64,000 nt of DNA. Source: Bradyrhizobium sp. CCBAU 53351. Lineage in GTDB: Bacteria; Pseudomonadota; Alphaproteobacteria; Rhizobiales; Xanthobacteraceae. The notes under the pieces were generated by a model. That model saw only the letters and a program-made list of their open reading frames with translations, was not told where the DNA came from and searched no databases. Shown here in pieces: positions 52,762 through 61,012 of this stretch. Each line of letters starts with the position of its first letter. Within the stretch, counting starts at the first letter, position 1. The position numbers and the translations under genes were made by a program. The DNA is taken from NCBI RefSeq assembly GCF_015291745.1, contig NZ_CP030059.1, positions 7,095,501-7,159,500 of the forward strand. The letters are read 5' to 3'.

Positions 52762-53108
52762 GGCCAACGATTTCAAAGGGTTGGGGCCCGCCAGGCGGCC
52801 CCGCCCCGGGACACGGAAGTGTTACCGCCGACGAAACAATTGAAACAAAGCACAACATCAGGCGGAAAAACTTCCTCCCTATAAAGCTCACATACGGTTT
52901 TGCTTAAACCTCCCAAGGACCTCCAGCGACCCGGACGGGATGCCCCCCTCCGGGTCGTTTTGTGTTTGGGGGTCGCAGACGCTGGAAGCCACGGCTGCTT
53001 CCACATCGTCATGGCCGAGATTCGACCCCCGTCACGAAGGCGTGACGGTGCGTAACGACCACCCCACCGCGCCCGAACTGCCCTCGTGACCTCCCTCGCG
53101 AGTGCGCC
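52762..53108. other. 347-bp intergenic region containing a strong terminator
   Basis: Begins with a GC-rich inverted stretch (GGGGCCCGCC...GGCGGCCCC), includes the CGACGAAACAATT motif (52829-52841) and AT-rich sequence around 52860-52910, then a terminator at 52928-52963. The 60-100 bases before the terminator have no gene and could be the 3' part of a small RNA. Confidence 0.4.
52928..52963 (+). terminator. Rho-independent terminator
   Basis: Stem GACCCGGA (52928-52935)/TCCGGGTC (52949-52956) with a 13-base loop, followed by GTTTTGTGTTT. It lies 167 bp after the sigma-factor stop, further than usual for that gene. Confidence 0.8.
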
Positions 53109-53807
53109 ATGCTCGAACTGCTCTTCGCTCTCCTTGCCGGCATCCTCACCATCGCCGCGCCTTGCACGCTGCCGATGCTGCCGATCCTGCTCGGCGCCTC
53201 GATCGGGCGCGACGGTCGGCTGCGCCCCCTGATGATCGCACTCGGCTTCGTCGTCTCGTTCTCGGCGGTCGCGCTGCTGCTCGGCGCGCTGACGCGGCTG
53301 TTCGATTTCGATCCGAACGTGCTTCGCGAGGCCGCCGCGATCCTGCTGCTCGGCTTCGGCCTGTTGATGCTGTGGCCGGCGCCGTTCGAATGGCTGTCGA
53401 TCCGGCTCAATGGCTGGCTCGATCTCGGCAGCGCGGGCGGCGCGCCACGCGAGGGCGCGCTCGGCGGGCTGATCCTCGGCACCACGCTGGGCCTGGTCTG
53501 GACGCCCTGCGCCGGCCCGGTGCTAGGCTCGATCCTGACGCTGGTTGCGACCTCGAAGAATCTGGCCTGGGCCGGCACGCTGCTGATCGCCTATGCGATC
53601 GGCGCGGCGATCCCGATGCTGGCGATCGCCTATGGCGGACAGGCCGCGACCACGCGGGTGCGCAGCCTTTCGCGGATCACCCCACGCCTGCAGCAGGGCT
53701 TTGGAATCGTCGTGATCGCCTTCGCCCTCGCCGCCTATTTCCAATACGACACGCTGATCGTGGCGTGGCTCACCGGCTTCTACCCGACCGGCCAGATCGG
53801 CCTGTAA
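53109..53807 (+). CDS. ccdA: CcdA-type cytochrome c biogenesis / thiol-disulfide transmembrane protein
   Basis: A 232-aa membrane protein of six hydrophobic segments with the two conserved cysteines C19 (AAPCTLPMLP) and C134 (WTPCAGPVLG) that carry reducing equivalents across the inner membrane from cytoplasmic thioredoxin. The next gene, 28 bases on, encodes a periplasmic thioredoxin-like protein, its natural partner. Confidence 0.92.
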   Translation: MLELLFALLAGILTIAAPCTLPMLPILLGASIGRDGRLRPLMIALGFVVSFSAVALLLGALTRLFDFDPNVLREAAAILLLGFGLLMLWPAPFEWLSIRLNGWLDLGSAGGAPREGALGGLILGTTLGLVWTPCAGPVLGSILTLVATSKNLAWAGTLLIAYAIGAAIPMLAIAYGGQAATTRVRSLSRITPRLQQGFGIVVIAFALAAYFQYDTLIVAWLTGFYPTGQIGL

Positions 53808-53835
53808 TCCCTCATCTTCACCGGAGGACTCGCCC

Positions 53836-54399
53836 ATGACGTTCAAACTGCTCGCCGTCTCAGCTGCACTTGTCGGCCTCACTGCCACCGGCGCCGTCAT
53901 CCCCGGCTTCTGCGACGAAGCCGCACCCGCCGTGCCGATCCAGGTTGCCGCAGCAAGTCAGCAATCCGCGCCCGACTTCGCCGGCATCAACAATTGGTTC
54001 AACTCGAAGCCGCTCAGCCTCGCTGAGCTCCGCGGCAAGGTCGTGCTGGTCGACTTCTGGACCTATGGCTGCGTCAACTGCGTCAACACGCTGCCGCACG
54101 TCACCGAGCTCTACGCCAAGTACCGGGACAAGGGCCTCGTCGTGGTCGGCGTGCACACGCCGGAATTCCCGTTCGAGCGCTCGGCCTCCAACGTGCAGGC
54201 CGCGCTGAAACGCCACGGCATCACCTATCCGGTGGCGCAGGACAATGATTCCAAGACCTGGAACGCCTACCGCAACCAATATTGGCCGGCGCAATACATC
54301 ATCGACCAGAACGGCAAGATCGTGTTCCAGCACGCCGGCGAAGGCCGCTATGACGAGATCGACCGCACCGTGGCCAAGCTGCTGAACGCCAGCAGCTGA
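53836..54399 (+). CDS. Periplasmic thioredoxin-family protein (DipZ/TlpA-like)
   Basis: A 187-aa exported protein (signal peptide to about residue 20-25) with a thioredoxin fold and active site C79-V-N-C82 in DFWTYGCVNC, the form typical of the C-terminal domain of DipZ proteins. The cis-Pro region is YWPAQYIID. GGAGG is 11 bases upstream of the ATG. It should receive electrons from CcdA and reduce periplasmic disulfides or methionine-sulfoxide-repair enzymes; the target is unknown. Confidence 0.92.
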   Translation: MTFKLLAVSAALVGLTATGAVIPGFCDEAAPAVPIQVAAASQQSAPDFAGINNWFNSKPLSLAELRGKVVLVDFWTYGCVNCVNTLPHVTELYAKYRDKGLVVVGVHTPEFPFERSASNVQAALKRHGITYPVAQDNDSKTWNAYRNQYWPAQYIIDQNGKIVFQHAGEGRYDEIDRTVAKLLNASS

Positions 54400-54501
54400 T
54401 GCCGCACGGACGCCGCGCGGCGGGTTTCGGTTGTCGCCCTTGTTGCTTGACTCCACGGACCCGTCCGTGGAGGTTCGCGGCATCGGAATCAGCCGCCCGC
54501 G

Positions 54502-55476
54502 ATGGACGATACAACGACCGCTCCCGACATCCGCCTTCGTGAAGGCTCTTCGATCGCGCAGCGGCTGGTCGTGGCCGGCTTCGCGGCGGCCGTTGCGCTG
54601 TGCTTCACGCCGGGCCTGTTCACGCACGACACCCTGGAAATCATCATTTCGGTGGTGGCGCTGCTCATCGGGGCGGGATTCGTCGTCGGCATCATGCTGG
54701 CGCCGGCGGTGGTGTGGATCATCACGGCGAACGAGATCCTGATCGGACGGCAAAGCCCGTTCGGAAAGCTGCGTACGCGCATCGTCGCGAAGGACGACAT
54801 CACGGCGTTGCAGGTTCCCGGCAGCAAGCGGGTGAAGGCGCGCTTTCAACTCGTGTTTACGCTGGCCTCGGGAGAGCGCTTGACGTCGCCGCCTATCTCC
54901 GACGTCACGCATGTGCGCGACACCGTGGCCCGGATCGCGGCGCAGTTCGAGGTTCCCAATGTCGAGGAGCCCGTCAATCCGCTCGATGCCAGCAATCCGG
55001 AGATGCATCTCGGCGAGCCGCTGGAGGCGTTTCCCGCGCGGGACATCAGGATCGTCTCGCTGATCGTCGTCGCTCTGTCCGCCGTGCCCTACGCCTATAA
55101 GCTTTGGCGCGGATGGCCGCCCAGCCATGTCGACATCCTGCTGCTGCCGCTCGGCGTGCTCGCGGCGTTCGCCGTGCATCGCTATGCCAACCTCCTCACC
55201 GGCGCGCTCTGGATCATCCGCGAGCGCGACATCCGCGTCGAACGGCTGTGGGGCGACGGCACGCCGCGCACGGATAATATCGAGGGGCCCGACGTCAAGA
55301 CGATCACCGTCGACCGCCGCGGCCGGTCCGAGGACGAGCACTGCATCATCACGATCCGGTTGCGCTCGGGGCGCAGGTTTCGCAGCCCCCGCATCGGCTC
55401 GCGGGTGGAGGCGCGTGCGGTGGGGGCGGAGATCGTGCGGCGGCTGGGGATCGCGGCGGAGAGCAACAAGATCTGA
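54502..55476 (+). CDS. Membrane protein of unknown function with duplicated bacterial-PH-like halves
   Basis: A 324-aa protein made of two similar halves, each with a pair of hydrophobic segments (about 24-45 and 48-76; 183-203 and 207-228) followed by a soluble domain starting with an I-x-R strand (ILIGRQSPFGKLRTRI; DIRVERLWGDGTPRTD) and ending with a helix preceded by G-x3-R-x-A (VRDTVARIAAQF; RVEARAVGAEIVRRL). This resembles bacterial PH domains. I do not recognise a named family. Confidence 0.75.
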   Translation: MDDTTTAPDIRLREGSSIAQRLVVAGFAAAVALCFTPGLFTHDTLEIIISVVALLIGAGFVVGIMLAPAVVWIITANEILIGRQSPFGKLRTRIVAKDDITALQVPGSKRVKARFQLVFTLASGERLTSPPISDVTHVRDTVARIAAQFEVPNVEEPVNPLDASNPEMHLGEPLEAFPARDIRIVSLIVVALSAVPYAYKLWRGWPPSHVDILLLPLGVLAAFAVHRYANLLTGALWIIRERDIRVERLWGDGTPRTDNIEGPDVKTITVDRRGRSEDEHCIITIRLRSGRRFRSPRIGSRVEARAVGAEIVRRLGIAAESNKI

Positions 55477-55826
55477 CTGGCTTCCGATCACAATGGTCGA
55501 TGTAGATAACGCGGGCTCGGTCTGAGCCTCTCCCGCTTGCGGGAGAGGTCGCGCGGGTGAGGGTTCTTTCCTCTGGGGGAGTGTCCCGTTGCGGAGACAC
55601 CCTCTCCCCGGCCCTCCCCCAAGCGGGGGAGGAAGCGCAGCCCCGTTGCCGCCGCGACCTAAGCTTTTCGCGCCATCCCCTGTTTGTGGCATTGCCCGGC
55701 ACCGTTAAAAAACCATAGGCATTCTCGTGACATATCAGGGCGGCGCGCCATCAACTTGCCATGAACCTGCCCCTCAGGTTTGATGCTTCTGAATGATTTG
55801 CGCTGTGGCAGCGGGGAGAGCTTGAG
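55477..55826. other. 350-bp intergenic region with a family B repeat
   Basis: A repeat occupies 55528-55640. The rest, 55680-55826, is upstream sequence of the L,D-transpeptidase gene with an AT-rich block GTTAAAAAACCATAGGC (55704-55720) that may hold promoter elements. Confidence 0.4.
55528..55640. repeat. Inverted repeat, family B
   Basis: CCTCTCCCGCTTGCGGGAGAGG at the left end and a CTCCCCGGCCCTCCCCCAAG-type arm at the right, with a GTGTCCCGTTGCGG centre. It resembles the copies at 41414 and 44463. Confidence 0.7.
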
Positions 55827-56420
55827 ATGACGGATTTTCGTCGCCTGACCGGGATGTTCATGGCTGCGGTGGGGCTCATTCTGTCCACGCCCTCTGCCTT
55901 TGCCCAGCAGCCTGACCGCGGCGACGAGCCGGGCCTGGTCGCCGACGACGCCTACCAGCTCGAGCCGGAATGGCAGAAGCAGGTCGTCTATTTCCGCACC
56001 ACCGAGGCGCCGGGCACGATCATCGTCTCGACCGCCGAACGGCATCTCTATCTGGTGCAGCCGGGCGGGCGAGCGATCCGCTACGGCATCGGCGTCGGCC
56101 GCGACGGCTTTCAGTGGCAGGGCCTCGTGACCATCACCAACAAGAAGGAGTGGCCGGACTGGACGCCGCCGCCGGAGATGATCCAGCGCCAGCCCTATCT
56201 GCCGCGCTTCATGGCCGGCGGCCCCGGCAATCCGCTGGGCGCCCGCGCCATGTATCTCGGCACCACCGTGTACCGCATCCACGGCACCAACCGCCCCGAC
56301 ACGATCGGCACCAAGGTGTCCTCAGGCTGCTTCCGTCTCGTCAACAACGACGTCGCCGATCTCTACGACCGCGTGCCTGTCGGCACCAAGGTCGTCATCC
56401 GTCAGAAGCCTGAGCTGTAA
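55827..56420 (+). CDS. L,D-transpeptidase (YkuD family)
   Basis: A 197-aa exported enzyme (signal peptide ending AFAQQ, about residue 26) that cross-links peptidoglycan stem peptides or attaches proteins to them. The YkuD motif is complete: H152-G-T-N (IHGTNRP) and S166-G-C168-F-R (SSGCFRLVN). The segment RYGIGVGRDGF-QWQG is also typical. Monocistronic by spacing. Confidence 0.93.
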   Translation: MTDFRRLTGMFMAAVGLILSTPSAFAQQPDRGDEPGLVADDAYQLEPEWQKQVVYFRTTEAPGTIIVSTAERHLYLVQPGGRAIRYGIGVGRDGFQWQGLVTITNKKEWPDWTPPPEMIQRQPYLPRFMAGGPGNPLGARAMYLGTTVYRIHGTNRPDTIGTKVSSGCFRLVNNDVADLYDRVPVGTKVVIRQKPEL

Positions 56421-56431
56421 GGCTATCGTTG

Positions 56432-56457
56432 GAGCATGATCCCCGGGGATCATGCTC
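56432..56457. repeat. Perfect 26-bp palindrome
   Basis: Two 13-base arms (GAGCATGATCCCC and its complement) with no loop, 11 bases after the L,D-transpeptidase stop. It may be the closed-up remnant of a longer GAGCATGATC-type dispersed repeat, and can act as a terminator. Confidence 0.8.
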
Positions 56458-56503
56458 TGCGCCCTCCTCCCAATTTCTTTTCCCGATTTTTCGAGAGAGC
56501 AAC

Positions 56504-57544
56504 ATGATGCGCACTTTTCGAGGCGGCCTGCTGATCGGGCTCGCGGTCGCCGTGCTGGTCGCCGTTCTGGCCATCATCTACGAGTTCTACGACACCCGCA
56601 CCCTGAAGCGCACCGTGCGCCGCGGCGAGGTGCTGTGCGGCGTCAACAAGGGACTGCCGGGCTTCTCGATCCCCGACGACAAGGGCAACTGGACCGGGTT
56701 TGACGTCGATTTCTGCCGGGCGGTGGCCTCGGCGATCTTCAACGATCCCGGCAAGGCCAAGTTCGTTCCGCTCGACGCCAACGAGCGCTTCAAGGAATTG
56801 CAGAGCCGGAAAGTCGACATCCTCTCGCGCAACTCGACCTGGAGCATGGCGCGCGAGCTCGACTACGACCTCTATTTCCCGGCCGTGGCCTACTACGACG
56901 GCGTCGGCTTCATGCTGCCTCGCGCTCGCAACAAGGAAACCTCGCTGGACCTCGCGGACAGCAAGGTCTGCGTGCAGAGCGGAACAACAACGGCACTCAA
57001 CGTCTCCGACTACTTCCGTGCCAACAACATGAAGTATGAGGAGGTCAAGCTCGACAATCTCAACGACGTCGTGAAGGCCTACGACAGCGGCAAGTGCGAC
57101 ACGCTCTCGGCCGACGTCTCGCAGCTCTACGCGCTCAGGCTGAACCTGACCAAGCCCGGCGACCACATGATCCTGCCGGACATGATCTCCAAGGAGCCGC
57201 TCGCCCCGGTCGTGCGCCAGCGCGACGACGACTGGATGATGATCGTGAAGTGGACGCTCTACGCCATGATCAACGCGGAGGAACTCGGGGTGACCTCGGA
57301 GAACATCGACGAAGCCCTGAAGTCGAAGAAGCCGGAAGTGATGCGCCTCGTCGGCACCGAGGGCAATTACGGCGAGCAGCTCGGCCTCACCAAGGACTGG
57401 GTCGTCCGCATCATCCGCCACGTCGGCAATTACGGCGAGATGTACGAGCGCAATATCGGCGAGAAGTCGAAGCTGAAGATTCCGCGCGGCATGAACCAGC
57501 TATGGAACGCCGGCGGCGTGCAGTACGCACCGCCGATGAGGTAG
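56504..57544 (+). CDS. Polar amino acid ABC transporter substrate-binding protein (AapJ-like)
   Basis: A 346-aa family 3 binding protein of the AapJ/GltI type, with an N-terminal uncleaved-looking hydrophobic segment (LLIGLAVAVLVAVLAIIYEF), then GEVLCGVNKGLPGFSIPDD, FCRAVASAIF and VCVQSGTTTALNVSDYF. AapJ relatives bind general L-amino acids. No permease or ATPase gene adjoins it, so it is another orphan. The ATG at 56504 follows GAGAG by 7 bases. Confidence 0.88.
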   Translation: MMRTFRGGLLIGLAVAVLVAVLAIIYEFYDTRTLKRTVRRGEVLCGVNKGLPGFSIPDDKGNWTGFDVDFCRAVASAIFNDPGKAKFVPLDANERFKELQSRKVDILSRNSTWSMARELDYDLYFPAVAYYDGVGFMLPRARNKETSLDLADSKVCVQSGTTTALNVSDYFRANNMKYEEVKLDNLNDVVKAYDSGKCDTLSADVSQLYALRLNLTKPGDHMILPDMISKEPLAPVVRQRDDDWMMIVKWTLYAMINAEELGVTSENIDEALKSKKPEVMRLVGTEGNYGEQLGLTKDWVVRIIRHVGNYGEMYERNIGEKSKLKIPRGMNQLWNAGGVQYAPPMR

Positions 57545-57559
57545 GAAGGGGCGGCTCCC

Positions 57560-57715
57560 CTGGTGTCGTCCCGGCGAACGCCGGGACCCATACCGCGTGG
57601 TCTATCGATCAACGCAGGTGACGGCACCGCGGAGAGACTCTCCTAAAGTCCGAGCCGTCGTCAAACTACTCCTTGGGGTTATCGGTCCCGGCGTCCGCCG
57701 GGACGACACCGGGGG
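57560..57715. repeat. Dispersed repeat, family C
   Basis: GTGTCGTCCCGGCGAACGCC at the left and GGCGTCCGCCGGGACGACAC at the right form long complementary ends around about 115 bp. It lies between the convergent AapJ-like and acyl-CoA dehydrogenase genes and is related to the copy at 34691-34835. Confidence 0.8.
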
Positions 57716-57751
57716 TGAGGCGCTACCGTGCCGCCCCTTGAGGCCGTCGCC

Positions 57752-58891
57752 TCAATACCCCCGCGCCCGCGCCAGCTGCTCGGTGTGGTAATTGGCATCG
57801 CCGAACAGCTCCTCGCAGACCCTGGCGCGCTTCATGAAGAAGCCGATGTCGAACTGGTCGGTCATGCCCATGCCGCCGTGCATCTGCACGCCTTCCTGCA
57901 CCGCGCGCGTGGCGGTGGTGCCGGCCTTCGCCTTGGCGACCGCGACGGCGGAGGCCGCCTTCGCGAAATCGGCGTCCAGCGCCTGCAGCGCCTTCATGGT
58001 GGCGGCGCGGGTGATCTCGATGTCGACATAGAGCTCGGCGGCGCGGTGCTGCAGCGCCTGGAATTCGCCGATCAGCTTGCCGAACTGCTTCCTGTTCTTG
58101 AGGTATTCGACGGTGCGGTTGAAGACCTCCTCGCTGAGCCCGACCATCTCGGCGGCGACCGCGCCGCGGCCGATGTCGAGCACGCCGTTGAGCAGGCCGG
58201 CTGCCTGATCGACTTCGCCGAGCACGCTGTCGGCGGTGACCTCGACATTGGAAAGCTCGATCCGCGCCGCATTGTGCGCGTCGACCATGATGGTGCGCTC
58301 GACCGCAACGCCCTTGGCCTTGGGGTTGACCAGGAACAGAGTCAGGCCGTCCCGCTCGCCGGCAGCGCCGGACGTGCGCGCGGCGACGATCAGGAGATCG
58401 GCGACGTGGCCGTCGACCACCAGCGCCTTGGCGCCGGAAAGTTTAAAACCGTTGCCGGCGCGCACGGCCTGCAGGCTGGTCTGCAGCGGACGATGTTTTG
58501 CGCCCTCGTCGATCGCGAGCGTGGCGAGCAGCGAGCCGTTCGAAATCTTCGGCAAATATTCCGATTTCTGCGCGGCACTGCCGGCGCGGGCCAGCGCCGA
58601 GGCCGCGACCACCGAGGTCGCGAGGAAGGGCGACGGCATCAAGGTGCGGCCGATCTCCTCCATCACGATTCCGGCTTCCATGACGCCGAGGCCGCTGCCG
58701 CCGAATTCTTCCGGCACCAGCAGGCCCGCAAAGCCCATTTCGGCGAAGGAATGCCAGAGCTCCTTGGAGAAGCCGATGGGGTCCTTGCTGTCGCGCAGAT
58801 GCCGCAGGTGCGACACCGGCGCCTTGTCGCTGATCAGCCCGCGCGCGCTATCGCGGAGCATCGATTGTTCTTCGGTGAGGACGAGGGCCAT
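57752..58891 (-). CDS. Acyl-CoA dehydrogenase (smaller subunit type)
   Basis: A 379-aa flavoprotein with the acyl-CoA dehydrogenase fold (LLVPEEFGGSGLG, NRKQFGKLIGEFQALQHRAA, VQMHGGMGMTDQFDIGFFMK). It lacks the C-terminal GTTE-type catalytic Glu present in the partner encoded at 59020. Pairs like this form alpha2-beta2 heterotetramers in which one subunit provides catalysis and the other flavin binding. The substrate (fatty, cyclic or steroid-type acyl-CoA) is unknown. Confidence 0.87.
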   Translation of the reverse strand: MALVLTEEQSMLRDSARGLISDKAPVSHLRHLRDSKDPIGFSKELWHSFAEMGFAGLLVPEEFGGSGLGVMEAGIVMEEIGRTLMPSPFLATSVVAASALARAGSAAQKSEYLPKISNGSLLATLAIDEGAKHRPLQTSLQAVRAGNGFKLSGAKALVVDGHVADLLIVAARTSGAAGERDGLTLFLVNPKAKGVAVERTIMVDAHNAARIELSNVEVTADSVLGEVDQAAGLLNGVLDIGRGAVAAEMVGLSEEVFNRTVEYLKNRKQFGKLIGEFQALQHRAAELYVDIEITRAATMKALQALDADFAKAASAVAVAKAKAGTTATRAVQEGVQMHGGMGMTDQFDIGFFMKRARVCEELFGDANYHTEQLARARGY

Positions 58892-58931
58892 GGTGCTTAA
58901 GTCTCTAATATCGCGTGACGCATATTGTTGG

Positions 58932-59011
58932 TGTCATTCCAGGGCGATGCGCAGCATCGAACCCGGAATCTCGAGGTTCCGGGTCGATCCTTCGGACCGC
59001 CCCGGAGCGAC
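58932..59011. repeat. Dispersed palindromic repeat, family A (second copy)
   Basis: GTCATTCCAGGGCGATGCG-CAGCATCGA followed by GGAATCTCGAGGTTCCGGG matches the copy at 2219-2322 in order and wording, without the central GGTGCGCAATTGCGC block. It lies between the two acyl-CoA dehydrogenase genes. Confidence 0.75.
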
Positions 59012-59019
59012 GGAAAGCC

Positions 59020-60219
59020 TCACGCCCCCGGCAAATCCAGGATGCGCTTGGCGACGATGCCGAGCATCACCTCCGTCGTGCCGCCCTCGATCGAGTTGGC
59101 CTTGGTACGCAGCCAAGCGCGCGGACGAGCGCCCTGCCTGGAGCGCTCGCTCTCCCATTCCAGCGCATCGACGCCGCCGGCCGACATCAGGATCTCGTAG
59201 CGGCGCTTGTTGAGCTCGGTGCCGTAATATTTCATCGCCGAGGAGAACGCCGGATGCGCCTGCCCCGCCTTGGCGAGATCGACCGCGCGCTCGGCGCAGG
59301 CCGCGAGTGCGGCTTCATCGACGTCGAAGGTGGCGATCTTCCCACGCAGCATGGCATCGTCGAGCTTGCCCTGCGTATCGGTGCCGACGGAATCCGCCGC
59401 GATCTGGCCGAGCGGACGGCCGGCGCCGCGCTCGCCCATCCCTGAGATCATCGCGCGCTCGTGCTGCAGCAGATATTTGGCGACGTCCCAGCCGCGGTTG
59501 ACGGTGCCGACCACATGCGACTTCGGCACGCGGACGCCGTCGAAGAAGGTCTCGCAGAACGGCGAATAGCCGGAAATCAGAAGGATCGGCTTGGTCGTCA
59601 CGCCCTTCGAGGTCATGTCGAACAGGATGAAGCTGATGCCGTCGTGCTTCTTCGCCGTGGGATCGGTGCGGACGAGGCAGAAGATCCAGTCGGCGTAATT
59701 GGCGTAGGAGGTCCAGATCTTCGAGCCCGTGATGACGAAATCGTCGCCGTCGCTCTCGGCGCGGGTCTGCAGCGAGGCCAGATCGGAGCCGGCATTCGGC
59801 TCGGAATAGCCCTGGCACCAGCGGATTTCGCCGGCCGCGATCTTCGGCAGATGCTCCTTCTTCTGGGCCTCGTTGCCGTATTTCAAGAGCGCCGGCCCGA
59901 GCATCCAGATGCCGAAGCTCGACAGCGGCGGACGCGCGCCGATTTTCGCCATCTCGGCGCGTAGCACCTTGTGCTCGGCCGCGCTCAAGCCGCCGCCGCC
60001 ATACTCCTTCGGCCAATCAGGCACGGTCCAGCCCTTGTCGCGCATGCGCTCGAACCAGATGCGCTGCGGCTCGGAGGAGAATTTTGCGTTGCGCCCGCCC
60101 CAGAACACGTCGGCATCCGAGGTCGCGGGCTTGCGCATCTCGGCCGGGCAATTGGCCTCGAGCCAGGCGCGCGTCTCGCTGCGGAATGTTTCGAGCTCGG
60201 TGGAGTCAGTGTCACTCAT
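59020..60219 (-). CDS. Acyl-CoA dehydrogenase (larger, catalytic subunit type)
   Basis: A 399-aa dehydrogenase with WCQGYSEPNAGSDLASLQTR (flavin/substrate region), DFVITGSKIWTSYANYADWI and the C-terminal SIEGGTTEVMLGIVAKRIL with the presumed catalytic Glu. The ATG at 60217-60219 (MSDTDSTEL) is chosen for GGAAACG upstream; a TTG five codons earlier is in frame. It is the upstream gene of the pair with 57752-58891, on the same strand, 128 bp apart. Confidence 0.87.
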   Translation of the reverse strand: MSDTDSTELETFRSETRAWLEANCPAEMRKPATSDADVFWGGRNAKFSSEPQRIWFERMRDKGWTVPDWPKEYGGGGLSAAEHKVLRAEMAKIGARPPLSSFGIWMLGPALLKYGNEAQKKEHLPKIAAGEIRWCQGYSEPNAGSDLASLQTRAESDGDDFVITGSKIWTSYANYADWIFCLVRTDPTAKKHDGISFILFDMTSKGVTTKPILLISGYSPFCETFFDGVRVPKSHVVGTVNRGWDVAKYLLQHERAMISGMGERGAGRPLGQIAADSVGTDTQGKLDDAMLRGKIATFDVDEAALAACAERAVDLAKAGQAHPAFSSAMKYYGTELNKRRYEILMSAGGVDALEWESERSRQGARPRAWLRTKANSIEGGTTEVMLGIVAKRILDLPGA

Positions 60220-60356
60220 GGTCGTTTCCATCAATCAAATCGACTTGTTGGGCACGACTCTGGGCCAAGCTCCTGCGGAATTCAACCACTTCCGCGCGCC
60301 CGCATTCCGCTATAGTCGCGGCCAAGACGGTGCTTGAAAACAAAGAGGAAACGACG

Positions 60357-60902
60357 ATGCGCCTGAAACTTCTTTCGCCTGGCGAAATGAACGAGAGCCA
60401 GCGGCAGACCTATGACGAGTCGATTGCCGGCAAGCGCGGCAAGCCGCCGGCGCCGATGATGGCCTGGCTGAACAGTCCCGACATGGCCCGCCACGCCACG
60501 CGGCTCGGCGAGGTCTTGCGCTACGACACGATCTTTCCGGCAAAGCTCTCGGAGATCGCGATCCTGGTGACGGCGCGGCACTGGACCGCGCATTACGAAT
60601 GGTGCGCCCATAAGCGCCTCGCGCTCGCGGGCGGCATGGACCCTGAAATCATCGACGCCATCCGCGATCGCCGCACGCCCGAGTTCGACGACCCCAAGGG
60701 GAAGATGATCTACGATCTCGCGAAATCGCTGCACGAGGGTCACGGCGTCGAGAAGGGCCTCTATGATGAGGCGGTGAAGCTGCTCGGCGAGCGCGGCGTG
60801 GTCGAGGTGATCGGCCTGTGCGGCTACTATACGATGGTGTCGATGACGCTGAACACCTTCGAGTTCGAGCTGCCCAAGGGCGAGGTGAAGGAGCTGGCTT
60901 GA
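60357..60902 (+). CDS. Carboxymuconolactone decarboxylase family protein
   Basis: A 181-aa protein of the CMD/AhpD fold (SEIAILVTARHWTAHYEWCAH, residues about 62-82). Only one Cys of the AhpD CxxC pair is present (C80), as in the decarboxylase-like branch rather than peroxidase partners. GAGGAAACGACG precedes the ATG. It is divergent from the acyl-CoA dehydrogenase genes. The exact reaction is unknown; ring-cleavage-related chemistry is a guess from the family. Confidence 0.82.
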   Translation: MRLKLLSPGEMNESQRQTYDESIAGKRGKPPAPMMAWLNSPDMARHATRLGEVLRYDTIFPAKLSEIAILVTARHWTAHYEWCAHKRLALAGGMDPEIIDAIRDRRTPEFDDPKGKMIYDLAKSLHEGHGVEKGLYDEAVKLLGERGVVEVIGLCGYYTMVSMTLNTFEFELPKGEVKELA

Positions 60903-60907
60903 TTGCC

Positions 60908-60952
60908 GATCCTGGTGCGCAATTGCGCGTCAGGAAACGCTGGGTTTCAGGA
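60908..60952. repeat. Fragment of dispersed repeat family A
   Basis: GGTGCGCAATTGCGCGTCAGG-type core followed by GGGTTTCAGG matches the central part of the copy at 2219-2322, but the outer arms are missing. Confidence 0.5.
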
Positions 60953-61012
60953 TAGGCCAATAGCAGTGTCCCGAGGTCCACCCTATGTGGAGTTCATCAA
61001 CGGAGCATTCAC

